Assembly (NCBI RefSeq): GCF_004379255.2
Contig: NC_056048.1
Location: forward strand, 2,728,001 to 2,792,000
Origin: Salvia splendens
Taxonomy: Eukaryota; Streptophyta; Magnoliopsida; Lamiales; Lamiaceae
Reading direction: 5' to 3'
Length of the DNA stretch: 64,000 nt
Each line of letters starts with the position of its first letter. Positions within the stretch are counted from its first letter, which is position 1. A model generated the notes under the pieces. The model was given only the letters and a program-made list of their open reading frames with translations. It was not told where the DNA came from and did not search any database. Made by a program: the position numbers and the translations under genes. Positions 47,527-60,357 of this stretch are shown piece after piece.

Positions 47527-48328
47527 ATACACGGGGGATCCAGTGGCATTGGCACATTTACTATTCAGTTGGCTAAGTACCGTGGAGCCAAGGTTTTCGT
47601 CACTGCAGGTTACTACAAAGATACCATTCACTGATTCTATGTGCTAGCAATTCTGGCATATTTTGCTGATGATATGATTATCCTATCCCAATCACACAGG
47701 AAGTGAAGAAAAATTAGCTGCTTGCAAGGAACTTGGAGCTGATGTCTGCATAAATTATAAGACTTGTTTCCCGTGTTAAGGAAGAAACGAAAGGGAAAGG
47801 TTGTATGGTTGATTGTTCTAGTCTAGTACATTTCAAGAATTCTTTCTCAACTCTGATTTTCTGCTCTCAACTTTCCTTTCTTACCAACACACCATTGCTT
47901 CTATCTCTGACTTCCATCAATAACAGGTGTGGGTGGCTCCTCATACTTGCAACGGAAGGCTTATCATAATAGGTTTTATTTATGGGTGGAACAATATCTG
48001 AAATCAACCTTGCTAGCAAAGCGCCTCACAGTGCAGGGTAACTTGCTTGAGCCTTGCATGATATTTTTGTTATCTACAAGCTAACCTAAGTTGATGAATG
48101 GCATTTTAAAACTCGAGTATTTGTTATGCTGAATGGATTATTTGGTTACAGCTGCCGGTCTGCGAGAACAAAGCCTTGATTCTGAGTAACGTGGAGTCAT
48201 ATGTGTGGCCCGCAATAGCTGCAGGCAAGATTAAGCCAGTGGTTTACAAGCGTCTTCCGCTAGAAGAAGGTCACCGGATCATGGAAAGCAGCAAGCATAT
48301 CGGAAAAATTATCCTGCGTGTTCCATGA
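47527..48328 (+). pseudogene. truncated quinone oxidoreductase copy
   Basis: This is a decayed duplicate of exons 3-6 of the gene at 49407-51460. Exon 3 (47527-47608) is full length. Exon 4 (from 47700) has lost several bases after ATAAATTATAAGACT. Exon 5 (from 47927) lacks large parts. Exon 6 (48152-48328) has small deletions but reaches the same final codons (TTCCATGA). Exons 1 and 2 are absent. With no start and several frameshifts it cannot make the enzyme. Confidence 0.9.
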
Positions 48329-49406
48329 AGATTTGGTTTTATTTACTGTGGCCAGTTGAAATGTATGCTCATAGCTGGGATACTGCACTAAGAATTAAGT
48401 GTGCAAGAAGCAAGAACAATTAAGCTTGTCTTGTTTTGAATACCAGCTGCCTCTTCACCACACCTAATTGTGCCATCTATATTTTCTAGGGAATTTTTAA
48501 GTTTCTTGCATCTTCTATCGTCCATGTTTCTGATTTGGATCTATTCAAATTTGTTGACATAAAATATGAAATATGAATATATCTACAACTTCTTGTCAAA
48601 CTGTGGAAAGAGGTTCTCAACCACCTGAGGAAGCATGCCATCGATTCTTTCAGGGTAAGCACATTGAGATATTTCAACGGTTGCAATAATAGTATCAAAG
48701 GCTTCTACAGACCACGCAGTTGAAAAATAGTGTGTTCAATAGTTTCCGACTCTTCCTTGCAAACGATCATCTTCAATTTCAAAAAAGTTCAAACTAGTAA
48801 GTCTAACCTTGGTGTTGACGGTTGATTCTTCCTTATATGCAGGGACGGAGCTAGCATGGGCAAATGCCCTCAAATTTCATCACATACATATAAATTATAC
48901 ATTATAAACTTATTTTATTTCCTCACTAATTGCCCTTTTTAAAACTCTTAAATTTTGTCTATATATTTTTTGCTCATTGACTCATTTATTTCATGTTTTA
49001 TTACTCTCTATGTTCTCCAGTAATTGGAACTAGTTGATTTAGCACATGTTTTAAGAAACATAGTAAAAAATGAGAGGAAAAAGTTAGTTAAATGCGGATC
49101 CTATTTTATATACTCCCCGTCTCCCATTGGAGGGAGTATAAAAATGTGACCTAAGTATATGCAAAATTGTACCTACATGTTGTTTTTTGCACATACGTAG
49201 ATAGTATTCAATAATATGAACAGTAAAATATGATCATTTTACTACAGTAACTCTTATTTTTTAATTCAAAATTTTGCATTCACGTTTCCTCCGTCAGCAA
49301 GATTCACCTTAGTTCTTAGTCATCACACTTCAATGATTGATTCTACACATTTCAATAATTTCTCATCTCAAAATCAGAACAAAAACCTTCGGCGACGAAA
49401 AAAATC
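48329..49406. other. intergenic region with a decayed MITE
   Basis: No gene is present. A degraded CTCCCTCC-type MITE seems to lie at about 49006-49140 (left end ACTCTCTATGTTCTCCAGTA, right end TTGGAGGGAGTA). The last 100 bp should be the promoter and leader of the oxidoreductase gene. Confidence 0.5.
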
Positions 49407-51460
49407 ATGAAGGCGATAGTGATCACGGAAGCAGGCGGCCCCGAAGTCCTTCAATTGCTAGAAGTGGATGCCCCAAAAATCAAAGACAACGAGGTTTTGA
49501 TCAGAGTTGCCGCCACTGCTCTCAACAGAGCCGACACACTTCAGCGCCTGGGCAGGTACCCTCCCCCTAAAGGCGAGAGCGAGTTTCCCGGCCTTGAATG
49601 CTCCGGTGTCGTTGAAGCCGTCGGCAAAGATGTCCTCCGCTGGAAGATCGGCGATCAGGTTTCTCTTCTTGTGATTGTTGCTTGCGGCAACTGTTTGATG
49701 AAATGCCTAATTGAATTTGAACTCAGGCGATGCCATCGTTTTGCTATTGGTGATTCTGTGCTGAGTGAGAGATGAGCATTGTTTACATCTGTAGAAAGTG
49801 CATAATTGTCGATGGTGGAGTTTTATGGCCCTAATTGTTTATAGTTAGATTATGCGAGCTATTAAATTCTAATTGGGATTAACAGAGCCTAATTGGGATG
49901 GATGCACACAAGTTTTCACCTTTGTGATTGTTGCTTGCATCAACTGTATGATGAAATGCCTAATTGAATTTGAATTCAGGTGATGCCATCGTTTTGCAAT
50001 TGGCGATTCTTATGATCATGCTTGTTATTGAATGAGAGTTTAACAACAGTGTTTACAACTTTAGAAAGTGCATAATTGTTGGCGGTGGTGATTTATGACC
50101 TTAATTGTTGATGGTGAGATTATGCTAGCTATTAATATCTACTTGGGATGACTGCACAGTACATCTGGATGTACACAAGTTTTTACCTTTGTGATTATTG
50201 TGAAGTTCTGATGTAGCTGTGTGTTATAAAGGTGTGTGCGCTTGTTGCTGGAGGGGGATATGCCGAGAAGGTTGCTGTTCCTGCCGGCCAAGTTCTTCCT
50301 GTTCCGCCTAATATTTCGTTGCAAGATGCAGCTAGTTTTCCGGAAGTAGCATGCACGGTGTGGTCCACCGTGTTTATGATGAGCCACCTATCACAAGGGG
50401 AAACCTTCCTGGTATGTTTTCCATGCCTGAATTTTGTTATCAATCAAGTGTCGTGTTCAGAATCTGTTGATTGTATTTAATCCAACAGAGGCTGTATTAC
50501 TGCCTTGGTCTTAGTATTGTTGTTTCTGTTATCTGACTGAGTCACATGTGACCTCAGATACATGGGGGCTCCAGTGGCATCGGCACATTTTCCATTCAAT
50601 TGGCTAAGCACCTTGGAGTCAAGGTTTTCGTGACTGCAGGTTATTGCAAAGATAACATTTACTGATTAGCAATTCTGGCATACTTTATTGATGATATGAT
50701 TATACCGACATACAGGAACTGAAGAAAAATTAGCTGCTTGCAAGGAACTTGGAGCTGATGTCTGCATAAATTATAAGACTGAGGATTTTGTTTCACGTGT
50801 TAAGGAAGAAACTGCAGGGAAAGGTTGTATTTTTGGCTGATTGTTTTAGTAACTTTATGAACTTTGATTTTCTACTCGCAAGTTTCTTTTCTTATCAACA
50901 CACCATTGGTTCTAACTCTGACTTTCATCAATAACAGGTGTGGACGTCATCTTAGATAACATTGGTGCCTCATACTTGCAACGAAACCTTGAAAGCCTAA
51001 ACATCGATGGGAGGCTTTTTATAATAGGTTTTATGGGTGGAACAACAACCGAAATCAACCTTGCCAGTTTGCTATCAAAGCGCCTTACAGTGCAGGGTAA
51101 CTTGCTCGAGCCTTACTGGCACTAGAAAGAATCACATAGAAGCTCCAATGAATGTTGTGGCACATTCTTTTCTTTTATGTTAAATCACAGTTACCTACAA
51201 CGTAACTAAGTTGATGACTGGCATTTTAAACTGAATAAATGTACATTTACTCGGTTACAGCTGCCGGTCTGCGCAATAGGAGCCTAGAGAACAAAGCTGT
51301 GATTGTAAATGAGGTGGAGAAATATGTGTGGCCAGCAATAGCTGAAGGCAAGATTAAGCCAGTGGTTTATAAGCGTCTTCCACTAGAAGAAGCTGCTGAA
51401 GGTCACCGGATCATGGAAAGCAGCAAGCATATCGGAAAAATTATCCTGCTTGTTCCATGA
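49407..51460 (+). CDS. zinc-free quinone oxidoreductase (PIG3-like MDR family)
   Basis: A medium-chain dehydrogenase/reductase that probably reduces quinones with NADPH. It has 326 aa in six exons: 49407-49658, 50232-50411, 50558-50639, 50716-50823, 50938-51096 and 51261-51460. All are GT-AG and in frame. The N-terminal GroES-like fold reads MKAIVITEAGGPEVLQL... with ALNRADTLQRLGRYPPP and FPGLECSGVVEAVG. The Rossmann part has HGGSSGIGTFSIQLAK (usual family form GGxSGIG) and the SRVKEETAGKGVDVILDNIG block. The zinc-binding cysteines of alcohol dehydrogenases are absent, as in quinone reductases. It is followed tail-to-tail by the beta-galactosidase gene. Confidence 0.93.
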
Positions 51461-52071
51461 AGATTTGTTTGGAAGATACTGCTGTAGTAATAAGTTTGTA
51501 AGAAACAAAGTCTGTCTTGTTTTGAATACCAGCTGCCTCTTCACAGTTGTACCTTTGTTCATATATGTATTATAAGTTATTTGCATCTGCAATTGTCAAA
51601 GTCTCTGATTAGGATGTTCAATTTTTTTAAGGGGATGTCGATGTATTCAAGCAATGGATACAATCCTAATCATACCCATTTTCATGACAAAATGCATCAG
51701 CAATTGATTACATACAGAATCCTGAGAAGATAATGTTTTGATAAATGCATACATACAATGTTGAATGGTTGATGAAATTTGAAAGCTATAGGTTGAAAAG
51801 CAGTCAACTGTCTCAACCTAGACAAAGAGCTTCAACGGCCAAGGTTTTGGAAAGATTTGGACAGGGATCTCCAAGCGTCTCTGTCGAGATGGGAATCAAA
51901 CATCTTTCCTTTCCCACACATTCCTGTATGATACCACACTTACTGCTTCAACTTCAGCAAGATTAAATGTAACAGACACAACAGTGATTCATACAGTCTA
52001 TTAGCCGTGACTGATTATTTTTACTTCATTTTTTTGCAGGTTAAACTGTGTAGTAACATGAAATTACCTTC
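51461..52071. other. intergenic region between convergent genes
   Basis: It holds the 3' flanks of the oxidoreductase (+) and the beta-galactosidase (-). No additional gene or repeat is recognised. Confidence 0.5.
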
Positions 52072-55000
52072 TTAAGATATGTTGAGACATCGGTAAGTCC
52101 CTGGCCGGTGTACTCCACAACTTCCTTGAGGGTCCCCAAGGCTCGCAAAACGAATAGAATCAATCTGCTGTCCTGTTTCACAGGACAGTTGAAGCTCTGG
52201 TGTCGTGGATGCAAACCCTACTCCCTGTTCCCAAGTATCAGCCTGTGGAAGATCATCCTCTGTTACATGCCCGATTTGATCTACCACAGAGATGGTCCTT
52301 GGGTCGCCACCAAGCTCCTCATGAATGACTAGTAAGTTCTCACTCTGTTGCAACCACGAACGTGGAATATGATACCTAGAGAAGATTCATTAACGAGAAA
52401 CGAAGAGTTAGCAGAAGAGCTGGGGTGGATTTCTGAAGATATATTCATTGTAGAACTTCGAAAGAAGCTAAGTGAAGTGTCTACTCACAATGTTTGAGCA
52501 GGTTGGCCGCACTTCTTCAAACATTTTGACACGTCATAAGTTCCTCTATAGTCACATGGCTCTGTGCATCCACTTGATGGTGAAAGATACTGAGACCAAT
52601 ACCGCCCTATGCTCAGACCTTTCACCCATGCTTGGCCTTTCCCCATCCCGGAAAGATTTACTGATACAGGGCCGTTCCCTAATGGAGCAAGGAATGCGGT
52701 CTGATAATACAGGTAAAATGTCAAATCGAGCATGCTATTCTTAATACTATGCCATGTGTGTGTTTGTAAACATATCCGCAACCGAAAATTTTGTTCCTTG
52801 GGGAAGACAGTATAGGACATGTCTAGCTTACGAGCTGCAGCATACAATTTACCTTGTACCATGTCAAACTGCGATTGAGGGGTAAAGCACCTTCGTTCGT
52901 CCATATTGAACTATTTGCAAGAGAGACATTCTGAAGCCCGAGATATTCACCTTCAAGTCCAACCTGAATAGATGCAAGGTGTTGAACAATAGTTGTTACA
53001 ACAGAAGATGTTGCATATGATAAGATGTATGCTAGAATTACTTGACACAGTTCCTTTTCTCTTTGTACAGTCTACCATGAATGTGAACATGAAGTGCGAG
53101 AAATGGTAGATTTGATTGCAGTTTCAGTTCAAGTTAGGTTTTTATTATGTGATACACATGATAATTCGATGAACTGATGTTTAACTGAGTACCTGATAGG
53201 TCCATTGCGCGGAAGAAAGATCCTCGTCTGAATCGTTCAATCCAGCTAGAACAACAGAGTGTATTCCTGCCCCTTGTATATCAAACCATGGCCCATAGTT
53301 CTGAAGAAATTATGTTCCAAACTTTAATATAATATCCCTTTTAGTCAGGTATGGACACTTTCTATCTATATGCACACTCCTTTTGATGTTAAGAAAATTC
53401 AAGCTCATAAGTAGTGGAATTGAGCAGATCCGAGAGAGAAACATAAAACTCGAACACCTCGTACCTGCAAACCAACCATCATACTCAGTATATCTACTGT
53501 GTTGCTCCCACTATGAAGCTCAACCTTAGCACTCAAATTGAAGCTGGCATCATCATGATTTCCATAATCAAATGCTGACAGTAAAGAAATCACAATGAAC
53601 AACAGAGTAAAAACACATTTTTATGCATTTGGATGAATCATAAAAAGCATGTCAATGGATTGAAACTAATCGGGAAACTAAAACGTTGTTCATAGATTCG
53701 TATAAAGAACTAACAACATAAATAAACGTAGCAGCAAACTACAGATGAATTTGATGTGCTTCGTTGATCGTCTGTTCTTTTTATATGCTTATTCTTTCAG
53801 TTAATAACCTCTCAATACTGTGTTCGAGAAGAGGAATTCTTACATCATGCGTGCGAAGTAATGTGCTAATGTCCAAATTCAGTAGAGATCAAAAGTTAGT
53901 TGAACTAATGGCTCACCTGCTAGTTGCTTGTTAACAAACAGAAGAGCTGCATGCCCCAAGCTCCCGATAAGCAAACCTACCTCTTTCATTTGATTTGTCT
54001 TGTTATCGGCATCAATGTCTATGCTGCAGCCATGTAGAGCAATACAGAGAAGAGAAGCAAGTTCAGTATAGTATTATTGATACAGTAGAATGGAACTTGT
54101 AAAAACGACAAAGGGAGAATGAAGCGATTTACCTTATCGTATACCACATAAAATCACTTGTATCTTTTGTTGTATTTATTTGCTCTAGTAAACCTGATGC
54201 CTCAAATGAGCTGAAACCCCAAACACCATCCTCTTCTTTGTACCAACTCCAAGACACCGATGACAGTGAAGACTCATGCATGGTGACATTCCGAGTCAAC
54301 CATTCATCATTGATTGCTGTTTGTGAAGTAACCTTTTCCATCACAAATGAAAGAACTAAGTACAAAATTTTAGAGAACTACTAATCTGATATTCTTAGTG
54401 AAGATATGTTCTATCTGATATTCTCATAGACTGTGCATACTACTAATCCCGGGACCCAAAATCATATCGAAAAAGAAACAGAAACAAGAAATGGAAAATG
54501 TGAAGTTGTGAAACTTCGGTAGAGGAAGTAGACAGTATATACCTTAGCTGTGTTGAACACAACGTTCACAGAGTCCGGAAGAATGCTCACGGACCATGCA
54601 GGAAGAAAGTAAGATTTTCCTCTGAAATCCAATGTTGCATCTGAAGAGCTACCATAATTGGCAAGAAAGGCTGCACAGTCATCCGAGGATTTGTAGTATA
54701 CATGCGCCTGATCAAGAATACGACGGTTAATTTTCAGTATAAAATCATCAGAAATATAAGAGTGCATGAAAAGAAAAGTACACAGTAGTTCCAGCTATTA
54801 CTGAGTATTAGTTTCCCTCTTTCGCCATTTAGTTTCCGTATCTGCGCCTCTTAGCACAGAACGAGAGTAGAACAAACGAGAACACAGAGAGAGACTTTCC
54901 AACAAGCCGAGAAGTAGCAAGACAGACTTTTAAATATTAAACATACCTCAAGATTCTCACCAAGAGAAATTTGGGTTGCATCTGCATTGACCAAATGTTC

Positions 55001-56903
55001 CTCGCATAGTTTGCTTGCGATATGAAGGTCGCGCAGGTGACCCCACTTCAGTTGATTGAGAAAACCTGCATAGATTATCACATTTGATGGAAGTTACAGT
55101 GAACATTGTTGCAGTTTCATTCGATTACAAGATACTCGGAAGAAAATCCAAGCGTGAACGGAAAACATGGCTCCATTATATGAAGTGAGAAACCTCTAAT
55201 CTAGATCATAATGTTTTACCATACTCATTTATTGGAGCATCATAGTCATAACTAGTGGCAACCGAAGGTCCTCCGGCTGTTCGACCAAAGTTGGTAACGC
55301 CAAAATACTGCAAAAAAATAAACAATGTCGGAGATAGCATTAGCTAAGAAATCACAAGCTGCAATTAAACAATATAAAACCTACTGTGGCTAACTAACCA
55401 TGTAATAGTTCTGGAAAGTGCCGCCTCTTTCAAAAAAGCGTGCAACGGCAAAAGCCAAGTCTTCAACTGGTCGGAAAGGGACAGCGTATCCAAATGCTAG
55501 AAACCTACGAAATAGTAACATAGAACTGTTGAACTCTCTATAGACCAAAAGAGTGTAAACATTGCTGAATTGTGTAGTTTTACCATCCAACGCAGTTCTC
55601 AGTCCACATCGATGGCTTGGTTGGTGAATTTGGAGTAATCGGCCCTCCCTGTGATGCAAATAGGTTCGCGTCCTTCATCATGCGAACTATTTTGGCAAGA
55701 AAGCGCTCCATTTCTCTCTGCACCCCGCCCAAACGGAATCTTGAGCTTCTGAGTTGATACGTATAAAAAAACTAACTAGGAAAGCACCTGGAAAAGATCA
55801 TTCTTCGTACGAAACTGTATTCCGGGAATGAAATGCAACCACATTGGGAATCCCCTGTTCAAACAAGGTAGAAAACATTAAGTGGTTGAAATTGAGTGAT
55901 TTCATCTTTGATTCAAGATAGATCGAAAAAAGCTTCCAACTTCACAATCCTTATAATAAAATAAGCTCCATAATAAACGAAAAGACTAACCCGTAGTTCC
56001 ACTCAGCACAGCCATAGGGTCCGATTCTCAAATGCACAAAGAGGCCGGCTTTGTGAACTTCCTTCACGAACCGTATTAAGTCGAACCTGCCTTCAAAATA
56101 GTACTAAGTCAGAGTATGAGGTAACAACGTCGAATGAGAATGAAAGAAGAGTATCTTATTACATCTAGTATGTCATTTTGTTTAGTGCAATGACAGCCAT
56201 ATATCTATAGAAAATGTACAAATTCTGTCACCACCTCAGTCATTAGTTGCCAACAATTACATGGATTAAACTTGTTGCATATTCTAGAGTATAAATTGAT
56301 TCACATATGAACACAATAAAGTATAATAAATAGTAACATAAAAACACAGTCTAGTAGTACTAAATAACTCCAAAATACTCTTCAACTAAACTAAACTGAA
56401 TTTGAAAGTACTACTCTTGACGTAGTATTTCGGATTGCTTCGACACATGTAGCCAGACTGACACTTGAACTCAAAACTTCGGGCAATGTAAGCATACACT
56501 CGAATCACAAGTAAACCGTAGCTCGTATACCTCTCCCTTCACAGGCTCGTGATAATTCCAGAAGACACAAGTCTCTATCACGTCGATCCCTCCTTCCTTC
56601 GCCTTCCCAATGATTTCCGGCCAAACCTTCAAACCAACAAACAAACCACTTGCATCTTTTACAACCTCAAACCAATTAACATAAAAAAAAAAAACTAAAA
56701 TAGCAGCTTACATCTGGTGTAGTGCGCGGGTAATGAACGGATCCCGACTGCAAGATCCTCCGTTTCCCATCGATGATCAACGCCTTGCTATCATAACTCA
56801 CTGACCTTGAAACTGCAGTTTGGAATAAACCGCAATCAAACAGTAAAACTACAAAGACAAGTGCAGATAACAACATAGATTTTGAAGATTCAGCAGCACA
56901 CAT
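52072..56903 (-). CDS. beta-galactosidase (GH35), lacking the acid/base catalytic segment
   Basis: A cell-wall beta-galactosidase relative. Sixteen minus-strand exons: 56712-56903, 56531-56626, 55991-56103, 55788-55854, 55584-55717, 55399-55504, 55220-55307, 54947-55065, 54543-54707, 54133-54332, 53917-54023, 53465-53574, 53193-53300, 52853-52963, 52489-52700 and 52072-52375. They join in frame to 743 aa. A signal peptide ([16 protein letters not shown]) leads into [15 protein letters not shown] and [13 protein letters not shown]35 motifs follow: [16 protein letters not shown] and [16 protein letters not shown]. Exon 5 runs from SQGGPI straight to [13 protein letters not shown], so about 85 residues usual here, including the ENEYG acid/base glutamate, are missing. 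The nucleophile Glu in MWTEN stays. [10 protein letters not shown] has Val where Gly is usual. The C-terminal SUEL-lectin region starts ([20 protein letters not shown]) but ends early. It is probably inactive. An upstream in-frame ATG at 57032 is possible. Confidence 0.9.
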
Positions 56904-58344
56904 TATTATTATTACAATCAAAGTAAGAGAAAAAGCATGACCGAACCTCGTATTTATGCTGTCTGAGCTCTGAATAGACGTGTGTCTTGGTGTATTTGTT
57001 GGGATGGATAGTGATGTGTTAGAAGGGAACAAATGTGGCCTGCAATCTTTGGATTATTTCACTGATAATCGCGAGAGTAAAGAATTTGTCGGTAGTTCTA
57101 GAAAATTTGTGTAGAAACAAACTTGAACCTTGTTTGTGATTGCGACGTAGAAGGAATCCTACTTTTTGTAAGATTGTAAACAGCTTTTAACCGTGGCTGT
57201 GGTGGTTGGAAGCGTCATCCAACAAATAAACGAGTATATAATCAAATGATCAATTTTGTTGGCAGGTATAAATTGTGAAAGCTATGAATTATGAGCACGA
57301 AATAGACTACACATGTAATTATAATGTGTTTTATTCAATATTTGATAAAAATTAGTACATTTTTCATCTTAGAAAAAAAGTCAGTTTTTCATTTATTCAT
57401 TCAAGAATCAAAGAGAACGACAATAATCTTGAAAATATTAACATTTTCCTTATAAAATAGTGTAGACTAAATTGTAGTAACACAAGTTCTAATAATTATT
57501 ACTAGTAGAGAATGAGTATAAATTAAAGATAAGGAAATTATATCTGAAAATCATAGAGAAATAAGTACTCTCCATGTAGTAACTTGTGATTAAGTGTGCA
57601 CTATTTCTTTTTCTCTTGGAATTTTGGAAACATCCAAATGAGGTAGTGCACACTATCATCAATATAATTTTTTTTATATAAAATTTGGTTAAATTATGAT
57701 TAATCTACAATTTTTAAAAATGACCGATTATAATTTTAACATTTTTTCTATTGTCCCATAATCTATAATTTTGGAAAAATATGTATAATTTGACAAACGA
57801 AATATATTACTCAATGTGGACAAAACATTGTACAACTATTTAATTGAAACCATTTAATACACTTAGTCAATCATACCTTTAATTTTTCATATATACACCT
57901 CATATTGATAAACTCAAAAATATAGAATGCTAGAATATTTCGCTAACAGTCGAGAAAAATGTCAAAAATTATAATATATTGAACCATTTTTATAAATTAT
58001 GAGATTGACCAAAATTTGATTTTTTTTTCACAATTTACTCTTATTTTGTTAATATTGATGCCAGAAAAACTTTTTTTTTTTTCAAAAATTCAAAGACCAT
58101 ATTATTGACCAATTTGTCAATCGATTTTACGTTTCATTTTCCCCTACAAATTTGTTTAAAAAATGTTTTCTATTTTCTAGACAATCCACGACCAAACACA
58201 CCCCTTGACTTTTCTCGCATCTCAACTCTGACCGTTGAACACTCCTTGATCGATCAAAGTTCATCATCTCTCCCGATACTCACTTCATCGAACTCACACT
58301 TCTAACGATCACTGCAATTCGTCAGCTTCAAGTTGCAGAAAAGC
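56904..58344. other. divergent promoter region
   Basis: It separates the starts of the beta-galactosidase (-) and the DUF300 gene (+). It is AT-rich. A stretch at 57690-58020 has ATAATTTT/AAAATTAT-type inverted sequence like a MITE, but I could not fix its ends. No gene is seen. Confidence 0.5.
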
Positions 58345-60357
58345 ATGGATTTCGCAAATATGGATCGGCGGCAGCTGACGTTAGCCGGCGCCGGATTCTC
58401 GGTGATGCTGACTCTGCACTATAGTTTCCAGCTCGTATCGCAGCACCTCTTCTACTGGAAGAATCCCAAGGAGCAGCGGTCCATACTCATCATCCTCCTC
58501 CTGCCGCCGGTTTACGCCGTTACCTCATTTTTCGGATTCATCGATCGCCGCGGCAGCAAGCAGTTTTTCATGCTCCTGGACTCTGTCAAAGACTGCTACA
58601 GTGCTTTGGTGCGTCGATTTCTTCTTTCTTCTTCTTATCGTCGTGTTAATTTGGTGTATTGATGTTGAATTGTGTGTTTTGGTGTTGGCGGAGCAGGCAA
58701 TTGCGACGTTTTTGAGTTTGATCTATAGCTATTCGAATCTCTCGATGAGCAGAGATTCTGTGCCTGATGAGATGAAGGGGAGAGAGATTCGCCTTCTGTT
58801 TCCGATGAATCTTCTCCTGGTGAGGTTTTTCCCTTTAATCGAAGTAGTCCTTTGTGCTTTTCTGGTGTTGAATTTTATCCATAAGAAAACTAGGGTTTCT
58901 GCAGCTCAATTGAGTTTAATAATTTGGGTGTTCTGCAAAAATGTTTTAAGCTGGATTGTTAATTATGAATTTGTGTGTTATTTTCTGGAAATCTGCAGCC
59001 TAGAACGACTCGTTTGAATCAGGAGAAGTTTAGGCGTCTGAAGAGCTGGATATGGCAATTTGTGATCATCCGTCCGGTTTGTTCTGTTCTGATGATGGCA
59101 TTGCAGTTCATTGGGGTGTATCCCAGTTGGCTCGGTTGGGGATTTACCGTTGTTCTGAATATATCGATTCTTTTGGCCATGTATTCGTTGCTCGTCTTCT
59201 ATTACGCCTTTGCCAAAGAATTGGAACCACACGAGCCACTCTCGAAGTTCATCTGCATCAAGGGGATTGTTTTCTTCGGTTTTTGGCAGGTAATTGCGGC
59301 TTTCTTAATTCATGCTCTGCTTTATATTCACTAGATAAACAACTAAGTAGATAAATATGTGGGAGTATTTCTTCAGAGCTTGACAAATTGGATGGTGATT
59401 GCATTTCATGTTGCATGCTTCACATGTGTTCTTTCTTCGTTAAATCCGTGGGATTGTTGTTTAGAATAAGAAGTTAGTATATGGGAGTTGATTCGTGCTT
59501 GACTGCAACACTTCACTAACTGAATGGCGATTGTTGAATATCTACCAAATGAAAACTAGGTTTTTGGAAAATGTATATGTTTGTGATATAGGCATAAATG
59601 CAATCAGATCTATGTATAATTCGAGTTATTACCTGGACAGTAGTTATATTTGTATGGGTTGATTAAAGGTGCATGTTTTCACTCTGCCTACTTATATGAA
59701 AAAAATAAATTTTTAGATACTACTAATCTATCTCATTGGGAGAAACCCCTTGCTGCTTTCTGATTGTTTGTAAGAGAACTAATCGTTTCGGTGTATCACT
59801 GAAAATCAAGTGATGAATCTTCTCTTGTAGCCACAGTGACTAGACATTTGAGAAGTCGTGATAAATGAATTCAAAACATGTTCTTCAAGATTAAGATATG
59901 AAGAAATTTGCTTTATATTACTGCATTACTACAACACTATCAGTTTCTGCTAAAAGGAAACTGCTATTAAACTAACTGAAATTTCCAATGTAACGAACTA
60001 TCTTTCAGTTTCTCGCATTTTGAATCCCTACGAAGGTTCAGTATGTTTAAAATATGATGAACATGGGGTACAAAGTAAGATGATTCTTTGTCAACTGGGC
60101 ATCGTAACAAAATTATTTGAACTCTGCTAATGTCGTGATGAATACAGGGAGTGTTACTACACATCTTGGTCGATCTTGGCGTTCTCCAATCTCATCATTT
60201 CTGGTTAGAGACAGAGAATGTTGGCGAAGCATATCATAAGGTTTTAGTATGTGTCGAGATGATGTTCTTCGCAGTACTCCATCAATATGCCTACCATGCT
60301 GCACCTTACAGTGGAGACGTAGAAGCAAAACTGAAGTTGCAGAAAAAGCATGAATGA
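58345..60357 (+). CDS. DUF300/TMEM184 (LAZ1-like) membrane protein
   Basis: Multi-pass membrane protein of the organic solute transporter-alpha/TMEM184 fold. Arabidopsis relatives (LAZ1 and homologues) act at the tonoplast and in cell death and brassinosteroid signalling. It has 295 aa in four exons: 58345-58608, 58697-58819, 58999-59289 and 60148-60357. All are in frame at GT-AG sites. The start at 58345 is chosen as the first ATG. There are about six to seven hydrophobic segments, including LTLAGAGFSVMLTLHYSF, ILIILLLPPVYAVTSFFGF and FTVVLNISILLAMYSLLVF. Family signatures are DSVKDCYSALAIATFLSL and FICIKGIVFFGFWQG. The C-terminus is a short Lys-rich tail (KLKLQKKHE). Intron 3 is 858 bp. Confidence 0.93.

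Noticed and set aside
48841..48960. GGACGGAGCTAGC...GCAAATGCCC motif resembling the end of a common plant repeat
   Set aside because: I could not find the other end or a target duplication, so it is not listed as an element.
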